NCBI GenBank assembly: GCA_016946835.1
Contig: JACVTC010000029.1
Span: forward strand, 783,501-847,500
Source: Neocallimastix lanati (nom. inval.)
Lineage: Eukaryota; Neocallimastigomycota; Neocallimastigomycetes; Neocallimastigales; Neocallimastigaceae
DNA length: 64,000 nucleotides
Direction: 5' to 3'
Made by a program: the position numbers and the translations under genes. Under the pieces are notes generated by a model. It made no database searches, was not told the DNA's origin, and was given only the letters and a program-made list of their open reading frames with translations. The first letter of the stretch is position 1. Each line of letters begins with the position of its first letter. Shown piece after piece: positions 34,460 through 45,792 of this stretch.

Positions 34460-37320
34460 TGTCAAGGTTATTGATAATTAGATCATATTTCTAGTTTTAC
34501 TAATATTTAGATTCGATACAATATCATTAACCATGTCATTCAATTGCTATTTCTTGAACGTTGGTAAGTTTTGTAATAACTTTTGGGACCAATATTATGA
34601 GCTTCGAAAATTAATTCTAATTCTTTTTTTTTTAGTATCAATAACTAGCTTTCTATAAATGTTTCCATCAACAAAGTAATCAATTCCATCAATCGTGGTA
34701 AATTTTTCTTCTCTAAATTCCTTTTTTACTTTAAATAATAAATTTTCATCTTTTTCTTTTATTATTTTACCACTTTATCTTTCTTACCCTTTATTCGCGA
34801 TAGAGCGTTTGCAACAATATACTTTTTATATTGGTTTCTTAACAAAAATCCATTCATAATATACTAACAGTTCAGCACCATCTTGTATGTCTAGTAATTT
34901 GAGGTTCATTTTTCAATAGACCAAGTAAGGGTCAATGATCATTACATAACACAACTTTTATAAGGTTTTCAATGACGTAAAATTATAAACTTGTTAATAA
35001 AATAAATTAAGGAAGTACCTTAAAGATAAGTAATTCAATAACCATTTTCAGCTTTAGTTAAAATTCTACTTATGGTAACCAATCTTTGATTATTTAACTT
35101 TATCATCCAAAGAGCTCAATCCTATATCATATGCTTTATGTACTAATAATTTTACTACGGATTGCATAAAAGAATATTTCTCAATATTTATTTTTAACTT
35201 GTGTTCTATGAAAATTTTTTAAATTTGTTTAATATATTCTACATGTTCTTCAGGAGTTTTTGAATATAAAAGAATATCATCAATACAATTATAAACACAT
35301 TCCCTAATTAGAGGGAATAAATTCGATTTATTTCTCTTTGAAATGTTGCTGAAGTACTGGTTAATCCAAAGGGCATTATTTTGAATTGATAATTACCAAA
35401 TTTTGTAGTAAAGGTTGTAATTTCAAAGTACTCTTCATCTATAAAGATTTTGGGGTATCTAGAATATAAATCTATTGTTGGAGCTAAAGTTTCATTATTA
35501 TTCGAGAGTAGATAAGAATTTTTTATGGTACAATTGTTTATTCATCGCATACTTTCCTCTAATCGATACATAATCTCCATTTACTAACTGGTTTAGGAAC
35601 TAGTACAACAGGAGACGACTATTCTGAGTAAGATATTTCGATTAATCCTGACTCAATTAATCATGCAGTTGATTCTTTTAAAAAATCATATTTTAATTTA
35701 GTAAGTAGGTAAAATTTTTGTTTAATAATTCTAGTACCTGGTTTATTAAACGAAAAAAATATTCCATAGGAGGTAATTCTTTGATTTTCTTTAATACTTT
35801 TCCTGAATTTTCATCATTACTACATTTAATAACTCAAATTTTTTTATCATCGTTTTGATTATTAATAGTAACAATATGATTATGAAGAAAAATTGATAAT
35901 CAATTATATTATTGTCTTTAATTCGAAAAAGACTGTAAAGAACAGGATATATAAATAATCGATAATCATCTTGAATATTTAGGTTTATTAAAATATCATA
36001 AAATGGATCTTCTTTATCAGCAACTCTACAAGTAACATCTATCTTTAATTTATTAATTTTTATAGGTACCACTATCATATCTTCACAGTATTCATCTTCT
36101 AAGGTAGCTAGTAGTATTCGGCCTTGACTTATCCAAATAGATTCGAGATCAATAGGAATTTAATCAAGATATTGTTTTGTAATAAAACTTAAATTATTGT
36201 AAGGATCTATGAACGCTTTATCTTTTATATTATGCACAGATATATTAATCATAGCCATATCGTCTTTATTAGGTTTTCTGGCTCTTCTTTCATAAGTGTG
36301 ATTTATATTATTAGTAAATATAGTAGTAGCACATACATTATCAATTGCATCTACAATTTTTGTTTGATTCTTTTCTTATCTTAAACCTTGGGATACTTGT
36401 AATCGAACTTTCAAACTTCAAATAGTTCTCCAAAAGTTATATTTTTAAATAAGTCATAATCTCCTTAAATAGTTTGCTTTTATATTTTTCTTGGAATTCT
36501 TGAATTTTTAGTTGTGTTAGAATTATCTTTGTTCTTTTATTCATTAATTAATTTATTTAAAGTATTACTTTGGAATAATTATTTAATTTGTTATTTAAAC
36601 CTTTAGCCTTATCAATACTATTTAATTCATTAGAAATTTGTGTATATTCATCTAGATCAACTATTTCAATTTGAACATCATAAGTTTTCTTAAATTTTAT
36701 TTGGATTAGAAGTTGAAGTTCCTTATCACCAAGTTGTCTTTATTTGATTTTTTCTTTATTAATATTTGGTTACTTCATTATAAAAGAATGGATTTAATTT
36801 CGAATGGATTTAGTACTAAGATTTTCTTCTTGATTCCTTTTTTTGTTCCCATAGAACAGGAGTGATAAGTGATCAAGGAATATCCTTAAGCTTTTATGAA
36901 GTCTCTTTTCTTGATTTTCATCTCCATCCTTACTTATATTTTCTTTTTGCAGTAACTACTAAGTAATTGTTCTCATCATCATTACATTCTTTTTCTTCTT
37001 CTGAGAGTTCTTCATAGATTCATTATAATATTTATTATTGTATTGATCAAAGTATATTTTAATGAAGCTATTTTTGACAATGGGAGTGTTTCTTCTACTG
37101 AGTTAAACATTTATCTTCATAGAACTTTTTGTGATTCTCTTCAAGAATAGTATTTAACTTTGGTTATTGTATTTGATTGTGTCTTTTTTCATAACAAAAG
37201 AAACAAGTGTTTATAGTTAAATTCTTCATTTTGTTAGTTAGTTCTTCAACTGTATATTTATCATCCTTATTTGCTTTTTATTTTCATTGATGGACAAATT
37301 TTTTTAAACGATTCCATTAC
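34460..37320 (-). pseudogene. Ty3/gypsy gag-pol relic (gag, protease, RT, RNase H, integrase N-terminus)
   Basis: The order on the minus strand is typical of Ty3. A Gag zinc knuckle, TCFFCYEKRHNQ, lies near 37190. The protease near 36230-35930 has FIDPYNNLSFITKQYL, and an open block IDVTCRVADKEDPFYDILIN at 36078-35791. RT lies at about 35760-35080, with YSKTPEEHVEYIKQI and LKINIEKYSFMQSVVKLL. The RNase H end is ANALSRIKGKKDKVVK near 34800. The integrase N-terminus is YFVDGNIYRKLVIDTKKK near 34680. Stops and frameshifts are scattered throughout. It retains RT and RNase H, unlike the chromovirus family at 42479, and so belongs to a different Ty3 lineage. Confidence 0.65.
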
Positions 37321-37539
37321 TATTTAACTAATTATCAAACAATACCTTAATAAAATTAATTTTTTTTTAGTATTAAATTTATTTAAAAGTACTTTTTTAT
37401 TTAATCATTTATTGTTTTAAAATTATTTAAATATAATTTTAGTGAAGTAATTAAATTTTAAGCTTTTTATCTAAATAAACCAAGCAATATAGTATTAACA
37501 TATTATTTGTTCGAACTTTATTCAGTAAGTTTCAGTAGT

Positions 37540-38190
37540 TTTTCGAAATAACACAAATAAAAATCGAATAATTTATGATTATGTTTTTAGTTGTTCCAAG
37601 AGCCCATAACGCTGAAGGTTAAATATCATCCTAATCTTGATTTTTCTTCCCTAATTGTCTGAGTAACTACCAAATTTCTTTATTTTGATTTTCTGTTAAA
37701 CCATTCGATTAGGGATGATAAGTTGAAGTAAATCTAGAAAAAATTTAGTCATATCGGTGGTAAATTGAACTCCATTGTCTGTGGCAATAATTTGAGGAAC
37801 TCTGACGAGCGAATATATTGATTAAAAATTTAATTACAGCTTCTACCTATTTGGTGATAATCAGTGGTAACTATGTACTGATTATTATTTTTAATTTTAA
37901 TAAGAGGTCCAATGATATCCAATCCAAGGTGTACGAAGGGGGCTTAGTTGGAATATCTTCCGTAGGTTCAGGATAAGGTTTGAATCCATTAAGTTAACAT
38001 TTATTATATTTACATATAATTTTAATCACATCGGTCACTATATTGTTCCAATAGTAGCTTTGTCTTAATATGTTTTATAATAGCCTTCATATCCTATTTC
38101 ATGAGCAACTAAGATAAGTTTTATATTTTTAGATAAAATTACAAATCTCTTAGTCCAATACTTTATAAATTGATTTTGTAATAATTAAAA
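37540..38190 (-). pseudogene. Ty3/gypsy integrase core fragment
   Basis: Minus strand from about 37960 reads DIPTKPPFVHLGLDIIGPL, then NNNQYIVTTDYHQIGR. Further on, QIIATDNGVQFTTD-like coding around 37760 carries the second Asp. The downstream part near 37700 keeps an 'HPxxNGL' trace. Frames shift several times. Confidence 0.6.
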
Positions 38191-38470
38191 AGAAATATTA
38201 ACAAGGAAAGTAAAATTTAAAATCAAATTCATTTAAATCCTTAATACAAAATAAAACTACTTTGGAATACTAGATATTTTTAATTATTTATCATATTTTT
38301 TTTTTTTTACTAATTAACTAATTCTATTTTTTAATTTTAAAATTCAAAATCTATTATTTCATTTTACCAATTATTCAAATTAAAATGTAAAACGTTTATA
38401 TAAGAGAATGTCACTTCATCAAAAGATTTCATGCAAAAATTAATCTCATTTTTATGCTCTTTCCAGATCG
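38191..38470. other. AT-rich spacer
   Basis: Lies between a minus-strand integrase fragment and a plus-strand chromovirus relic. No coding signal is seen. Confidence 0.4.
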
Positions 38471-38479
38471 CTTGTTAAG

Positions 38480-41340
38480 GACATAAATAAAGTAGTTAAC
38501 TTTACCTCCCTATATAAAGAACCACAATGAACTGGACTTCTTCTTTAATCAAGAATGGTGACTCTTGCCTTAATGATTATGAATGATTCATTCAAAGATT
38601 TAACGCTACTTTCGGAAATAATAATGCCGCTTTACAACTAATCAAAAACTTTGAAATATAAAACAAAGACGGTAGGACGATATAACTAACTACATATTAC
38701 AATTCAATTAATACGCCGATGACTCTTAATTACCTCAAGAATTGATTTATGCTTATCTACTCAAATATACTCCTTTACATCTCAAACCAGAGCAAACAAT
38801 TCCTTCAATAACAACAAGAAAAAGAAATTTACTCTTAACATAAAGCCTACCAAACCTAAGTTTCACGGACCACCTGCAAAAGAAGAAAAGGATAGAAGTA
38901 GAAAAGAAAACCTACGCTTTCCTTGTAGTTCTGTTAAACACTTCTTTGAAAACCGTCCATTGAAAAATATAAATAAATCATCAACTAGTAATTCCCACAT
39001 CACCAATCTCGATTCTAAGCTCACTTTAAGGCAAAGAATATCCAATCAGCCTAACATTAAACTTCCAATTTTCGAATTTTCTTTCATTATTTCCAATTTT
39101 ACTACAAAAGAAACAATTTTTACAGATTCCGGTTTTCAATTTAATTTTATGGACATTATCTTCGCTAAGAAAAATAACATTCCCTACTCTAAAATAACAA
39201 GAATTGGAGATAATCAATAAATTCTTGTCGATACTATTTCAATCTCTCTTAAATACAATAATCATCATTGTAAAGCTAAATTCTACATCTTATTGTATTA
39301 TTGGCATCAGCTGGTTTCAAAACCCACAATCCAACAATTAACCTCTCAACCAAATAACTCTTCTTTACTTCAAACTACTGTATAAGTAATTGTCTTACTT
39401 TTCTTATCCATGCGGACTCTAATAATAGTAAACTTAAAGAAAAAGACAAAGAAAAATTTTCATATGATGACTGCATAAATAATCCATCAAGCAAATTTCT
39501 TCCCTTTAATGGTATATTCGATGAGAAATGGCGAACAAATTCTCACCTCGCTGACCTTATGAGTGTGAGATTAAACTTAAGTCAGATTCATAATTCTTTT
39601 AAAGATAAATCTACCCCTTAACTGACAAAGAATTAACTGTCCTTAAAAAATATATTGATGAAAATCTCTCTGAAAATTTCATTGAAAAATCAAATATCCT
39701 GCTGGTGATCCTATACTTTTCATACCAAAGAAATCTAGTGAATTACATATGTGTGTAGACTTCAGAAGACTCAACGACATCTCTAAACAAGATTCATACC
39801 AGTTGCCCCTCATCAGCAATATGCTCGAGCATCTCAGCCAAAGTAGAGTATTTACAAAACTCAATCTCCGAATAGCATATAATCTTGTTAGAATAAAAGA
39901 AGGAGACGAGTACATAACTGCTTTCGCTTGTAACAACATTTCATTAGTGACGTACTGGAAGACATTCTCTTAATCTTCGTTTACAGCTTCATTGTGACTA
40001 TGCATCCTTAGCAATTCTACCTCCACCGAAATTCCACTTAGTATTTCATGTTTTGAAAACTTTCATACTTCCCTTACTTATTCTTCATCTTTTACCAGAT
40101 CATATTCTCCAAGAGTATTAAGAAGATAATTTTTACCATGTTATATAATAGCAATTTAACTCTGAATCTTTCAAGGTCTCCCCTAAGCTAAAATATTTCC
40201 ACTTAGTAATAGTTTTTTTCTTGTTTAAGGTAAAATTTACGTTCCACTTAATTGTAGATCTTCAGTCCTACATATATGTAATGACTTTCCTTCTGTTTGG
40301 CATTTTGATTTCAAAAAGACAATCGTTCTAATTCATCATGACTTTTAGTGGTCTTCTCTTCATATTGACATTAAAGACTACATTTGTTCTTGCAATTTTT
40401 CCTCCAGTTCTAAAGACTCTAGTCATATAACATGTGGACTTATTAATCCTCTCGACATCCCTAGTAAATCCTGGTATTCCTTATTTATGGATTTTATTAC
40501 TGATCTCCCTTCTTCTCATGGTTTCACTTGTATTCTTATCACTGCCTGTCTCACTAAAATGGCTCACTTTATCCCTTTTCCCAACCTCCCTTTTGCAACT
40601 GATACTACTGTGGTCTGCATAGATTACCTCTATCATCATTTCTGATTGAGGAACTTTACTTCAATATTTTGATCTGTCATCTATAAATCACTTAATACTA
40701 TCTTTAAGCTCACTTCACCTTTTCACCATCAAACCAATGGCTTAAAAGAGAGAGTAAACCATTGTAGAACAATATCTAAAATATTATGCAAATTTCAAAG
40801 GTACTGATTTATATAACTTCCTCTATCCCTCGAAATTCTGCTATAATAATGAGTTACAAGAATTAACCAATCAATCATCTTTCTATGTAAATAATTGATA
40901 AAACCTCAGAAATTCAGGTACTTACTTAAGGAAAACCCTCGAAACTCCATAGAAAAGCGAAAAATTCCCCAATAAACACCCAATGGAACCCCCTTAATTT
41001 AAACCTGGAGATAAAGTATGAACAAATAGCTCATTAATTATCTATAATGAAAATAAAAACTTTAAACCTAAAAAGCTTGGTACTCTGTCACTTATCAAAT
41101 AACACTACTTAAAAATATTAGAATATACCCGATTATTCATGAATTTGAACTCGAACCATTTTATTAATATCATTTCAAACGAAGAAAGGAATCTCCACTA
41201 CCAATATAATAGATACTGATGAAGAATAACGTAGTTGAAAAGATCCTTATAAAAGAAAGTAAAATTCAATATCTTATAAAATGGAAAGGTTACCTTTATT
41301 GAAAAGCTTCGTGGGTTCAACTCCTTCTTGTGCCTATTTT
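38480..41340 (+). pseudogene. Ty3 chromovirus relic related to the 42479 element
   Basis: The Gag remnant (38530-38950) ends in a decayed knuckle (ENLRFPCSSVKHFFENRP). The protease at about 39060-39220 has IFTDSGFQFNFMDI, matching LIDSGSQLNLMDI of the intact copy. The N-terminal RT at 39600-39960 has YMCVDFRRLNDISKQDSYQL and VFTKLNLRIAYNLVRIKEGD. Right after this the frame passes to the pre-integrase segment, so most RT and all RNase H are absent. Integrase follows, with FMDFITDLPSSHGFTCI near 40485, SPFHHQTNGLKERVN near 40725 and LYNFLYPSKFCYNNELQ near 40815. The chromodomain remnant lies at 41220-41340. Stops are frequent. Confidence 0.7.
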
Positions 41341-41344
41341 GCAA

Positions 41345-41461
41345 AATTATAATTTTGTACGAATCAAGGATGGTAATAAATAAGTAAAAGAATTATGTAA
41401 ATCATCAAGAGTTTCAGGATCAGAATAGATATAAGCAAGTTTTTCACGAAACCTTGGTAGC
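41345..41461 (-). pseudogene. Gag-like relic, left part (target of chromovirus insertion)
   Basis: Minus strand reads PRFREKLAYIYSDPETLDDL, then HNSFTYLLPSLIRTKL, resembling a Ty3 Gag C-terminal segment. The reading continues across the chromovirus from 46411 downward (DTLLKSLL just before PRFREKL), which confirms that the element inserted here. Confidence 0.5.
41457..41461. other. Target site duplication GTAGC (left)
   Basis: GTAGC precedes the element at 41462 and is repeated at 46407-46411 after its right end. Confidence 0.85.
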
Positions 41462-41692
41462 TGTAACGAATATTGGAATATCCGTGTTTTAAAGAGTGTA
41501 ACACAATAGGTAAGCACTTTTTGATTAATAAGTAATTTGGTTTTTTTAAAATATAGTTTTATTAATTAAGAAATTTAAAAATATTAATTATAAAGATTAA
41601 TTATTGTAATATTTCGAATTACTTATTAATTAAAAAGTGCTTACCTATTGTGTTACACTCTTTAAAACACGGATATTCCAATATTCGTTACA
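41462..41692. repeat. Palindromic (snap-back) 5' terminus of chromovirus
   Basis: Arms 41462-41537 and 41617-41692 are inverted copies with one mismatch in 76. The left part, 41462 to about 41637, is the reverse complement of about 46229-46406 in the 3' LTR. The right arm equals the LTR's last 76 bases. The turn-around point coincides with AATTACTTATTAAT, which is present in the LTR in both orientations (about 46229 and 46330). Confidence 0.85.
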
Positions 41693-41740
41693 ATAAAAAC
41701 ACCACTAAACTAAGCACAATACCTTTGCACTTTTACTCTT

Positions 41741-41901
41741 TTTGGAACCCCGTTAAGGAATCCCATTTTCTACTACTATTTTTGGAACCCCGTTAAGGAA
41801 TCCCATTTTCTACTACTATTTTTGGAACACCGTTAAGGAATCCCATTTACTACTATTCTTTTTTGGAACCCCGTTAAGGAATCCCATTTTCTACTATTTT
41901 T
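41741..41901 (+). repeat. 40-bp tandem repeat, four copies, in chromovirus leader
   Basis: Units of about 40 bp start TTTGGAACCCCGTTAAGGAA and end TCCCATTTTCTACTACTATT. The first two copies are identical, and the later ones differ by a few bases or short indels. Confidence 0.9.
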
Positions 41902-42131
41902 GAAACCACTTACCAAGACTATAAATTTTTCTACCAAAATTCATTCATGAATTTATAAATTCAATCGGAACCCTTGAATTTTACTATATATTAAAATTAT
42001 TAATATTTTCAATAATCCATATAACCATCCTTGAAATTAAAATTATTTATATTGAAATTAAATATTTACTTCTTCTAATAATTAATTATATTGTATATTT
42101 ATTATTCAATCAAAATCAATAATTATAATAA

Positions 42132-42133
<2 letters not shown>

Positions 42134-42192
<59 letters not shown>
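42134..42192 (+). repeat. 59-nt poly-A tract
   Basis: An uninterrupted A run in the chromovirus leader, followed by about 260 bp of AATAATTAGT-type microsatellite up to 42453. Confidence 0.9.
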
Positions 42193-42194
<2 letters not shown>

Positions 42195-42448
42195 AGTAAT
42201 AATTAATATTTAATAATTAATATTTAATAATTAATAATAATAATTAATAATCAATAATTAGTAATAATTAATAATTAATAATTAGTAATAATCAATATTC
42301 AATAATTAGTAATAATTAATAGTAATAATCAATATTCAATAATTATTAATAATTAATAATAATAATTAATAATAATTAGTAATAATCAATATTTAATAAT
42401 TAATAATAATTAATAATTAATAATTAATAATTAGTAATCAATAATTAG

Positions 42449-42478
<30 letters not shown>

Positions 42479-42479
<1 letters not shown>

Positions 42480-45466
42480 TGGAAGAAGTAAACAATAGTA
42501 ATGCAACACTCAAGGATGGATTCGCCGGCGATAGAAGGTATTTTAAAGGATTCCTCGCTAAAATTGAACTTCTTTTTATGATCTATCCAGATAGATTCGT
42601 TGATGATGAATCAAAAGTGGTATACATTATTTCAAGACTATATGGAACCGCTATGAACTGGGCAGCAACGTTAATTGAAAACATGGATCCATGCCTAGGT
42701 AATTACGAAGAATTCATCGAACGAATGAAATCGGTTTTTGGGAATAATGACGCAACTTTCGTGGCAAACCATAGGTTAAGAACAATAAAGCAAAAAAGAA
42801 TCGGTGATATTCAACATTACATCATGGAATTCAACCGATATGCTGATGATTCATCTTGGAACGAAGAAGCCAAGATGGATGCTTTTTTGGATGGATTACA
42901 AGACCAAATAGCTACCAGAATACTCGAAATGTTTCCAGGACCCCGTTCATTATTCGCAATGCAAACAATTGCTTCCAGAATCGATAGCCGCATATCAAAC
43001 CATCGAAACTTTAATAACTTAACCAACCGACAAAACAACAATAATAGTAATACTAGAAACAATTTTAAAAGAAACGCTGGTAAAAAACCTTTTCAATCCA
43101 AACCTAATAAAACCCATGGACCTCTTTCAAAAGAAGAGAAAGAAAGAAGAAGAAAGGAAAACCTCTGCCTCTATTGTGGATCTACTGACCACCAACTTGA
43201 TAATTGCCCCATCAAAAACAGAAAAAGAAACAATAATAACAGTACAAGCAGTAATACTACTTACGTAACAAATCCAGAAACAACCAAACCAAGACCAAGA
43301 CTCTCTGATAATCCCAATGTTAAAACTGCAACCTTTGAATTCAATATAAGTACCTCAAACGCTTCTGTTAAAACCAAAATTTTAATTGACTCCGGATCAC
43401 AATTAAATCTTATGGATATCTACTTCGCAAAAGAAAATAATATTCCCTTCGAAAAACAAAATGTTGTCCCACAAGTCTCCGGTATAGGTGGAAATCAAAC
43501 TATATTAGGCAAAACCATGCCACTCTCCCTCACTTATGATAATCACAAATGCTTAGCTGAATTCTACATCATCGATTTACCCTCTTACTGCTGCATACTT
43601 GGCTCTGAATGGCTCTGTACCCATAATCCAATGATAAATTTCTCTGAAAAGAAACTTTGCTTTAAATCAAGTTATTGCACTAATAATTGCCTGGTTATTC
43701 CTATGACTTTCACTGCTCACGTTACAGAAAAAGAACCCCAACTTGATGATGAAACCTTAGAATCAATTAATCAACCTGAAACGAACAATCTTCCTGAAAA
43801 GCTTTTGCAATTTATTGATGTCTTCGATGAAAAATCTGCCAACAAACTACCACCTCATCGTCAATATGATTGTGAGATAAAACTAAAACCCGATGCAAAA
43901 CTGTTTTATGGCTCAATCAATGGAAAACCCGATGCGCTCTCAAGAAGACCTGATTATGCTGCTTCTGAACAAAATTCTAATGAAATCCCCTTCTCAGTGC
44001 TCCGTCCTGAAAACTTTGCTGCTTTCCCAACTTCCGCTGTACCTTTCACTGAAGAAATCCTTTCCGAATGTAAAAACGATTCATTTTATCATAACGTTTG
44101 TGACTACCTTGGAAATAACAAGCTCCCAATCCCACATCCTAAAATCGATAAATTCTCACTTAGTAACGGTTACCTTCTCTTTGACAACAAACTTTATATT
44201 CCGCCTAACTGCCGCTCACACGCTTTTAAGATCTGCCATGACTCTCCCTCCGCTGGTCACTTCGGAATTCGAAAAACAATTAATCTTTTAAATCGCGACT
44301 TTTGGTGGCCCTCGCTTAACTCTGATGCTAAAGACTATATTCGCTCCTGCGAAACTTGCTGCCGTTCTAAGGACTCAAGACACAATCCTTATGGATACTT
44401 ACAACCGCTTGAAATTCCTAATCGCCCTTGGATCTCTATTGCTATGGATTTTATTACCGATCTCCCTGAATCTTCTGGTTTTACTTGTATCTTTGTCATT
44501 GTCGACCGCTTCTCTAAAATGTGCCACTTTATTCCTTTTGAAAACGTTCCTTCCGCCCCTGACACTGCTTCTGCTTTTATGAAAACCGTCTTTCGACTCC
44601 ACGGCTTACCAAATGAAATTCTATCCGATAGAGGAACCCAATTTACCTCTAAATTTTGGACTGCTGTTTGCGATGCCCTCGACATTAAGTTGAAGTTCTC
44701 TTCTCCATCCCATCACCAAACTAACGGTTTGACGGAGAGGGTGAACTCCGTTATTGAACAATATTTAAGATGTTTTGCTAACTACAAAGGATCTAATTGG
44801 AGTAACTATCTTTATCTGGCCGAATTCAGTTACAACAATGCAATCCAGGAATCGTCTAATTACTCACCTTTCTATGCAAATTATGGATTCAATCCTAGGC
44901 ATTCACCAGAAATACCAAGTAACATCGATGTACCAAGAGCTGAAGACTTTGTAGTAAATTTATCTGATCTCTCTAAGGAATTAAAAAAGAATTTGGAAAC
45001 CGCCTCTAAGAAACAAGAAAACTTTGCAAATAAACACAGAACCCAAGCCGCAGAATTCAAGAAAAATGATAAAGTATGGCTGAATAGTTCTCTCATTTTA
45101 AGAAACAAAAACAAAAAACTTAAACCAAGAAAATTAGGACCTTTCAAAATTATAAAGAAAATCTCTCCGGTAACTTACAAATTAGATCTACCAAAGAAGT
45201 ATAGAATTCATCCAATTATACATGTATCCGAATTAGAACCATATTATGAAGACAATTTTAATAGAACTCAAGCACCACCTCCACCGGTTATCATAGATGA
45301 TGAAGAAGAATATGAAGTTGAAAAGATTCTGGATAAAAGAATACATTATGGAAAAATTCAATATTTCATCAAATGGAAAGGATACTCACTATCTGATGCC
45401 TCGTGGGAACCTGAATCCAACCTCAACTGCCCTGAACTAATCAAAGAATTTAATGAGTCCAACTAA
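42479..45466 (+). CDS. Ty3 chromovirus Gag-PR-IN-chromodomain polyprotein without RT/RNase H
   Basis: The ORF is 995 residues and open from ATG to TAA. Gag (about 15-180) is followed by the CCHC knuckle C230, C233, H238 and C243. The protease has D304-S305-G306 (LIDSGSQLNLMD) and the following GGNQTILGKT. At residues 478-482 the sequence jumps from LFYG, which normally leads into RT, to INGKPDALSRR, which normally ends RNase H. About 400 residues are missing, yet the frame is kept. Integrase is complete: HHCC H587, H594, C624, C627 (H-x6-H-x29-C-x2-C), then D657, D717, E753 (D-x59-D-x35-E) and a GPF/Y module (LGPFKIIKKISPVTYKL). A chromodomain at about 945-991 (YEVEKILDKRI ... WKGYSLSDASWEP) should direct integration to heterochromatin. 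The ATG sits directly after a run of about 25 A. Conservation of every remaining domain suggests a recent deletion or continued selection in trans. Confidence 0.95.
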
Positions 45467-45534
45467 ATATAAATCATTTAATCAAAAATAAATTTTATTT
45501 CATCAAAGTACTATTAATCATTCTAACTTATGAT

Positions 45535-45572
<38 letters not shown>

Positions 45573-45779
45573 ATTTTAAATTGTTCAAAAACATTTATTC
45601 TAGATAGTTTTATTTTTATACTTTATTTTTAAAACTTAAAATTCATGTAATTTTTATTATTCAATGTATTAATTAAATTATCACTCCTATAAGTATTTTA
45701 GTTATAGTTTATTATTATAAAAGTTAGAATTAGAAATAGTTTAGATTTAAAGCAAAAGATTCGTCTGGTATCCGAATCC

Positions 45780-45792
45780 TAGAGGAGGACCA
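45780..45792 (+). promoter_or_regulatory. Polypurine tract of chromovirus
   Basis: TAGAGGAGGACCA lies directly before the 3' LTR start TGTAGCGAATC and is the only purine-rich tract in the expected place. Confidence 0.65.

Noticed and set aside
41462-41692. Independent MITE unrelated to the chromovirus
   Set aside because: It carries LTR sequence, shares the element's termini, and the GTAGC duplication flanks the whole 41462-46406 unit rather than this hairpin alone.
43893-44685. Overlapping open frames in other registers within the chromovirus ORF
   Set aside because: They are shadows of a conserved integrase frame with all catalytic residues in the main register.
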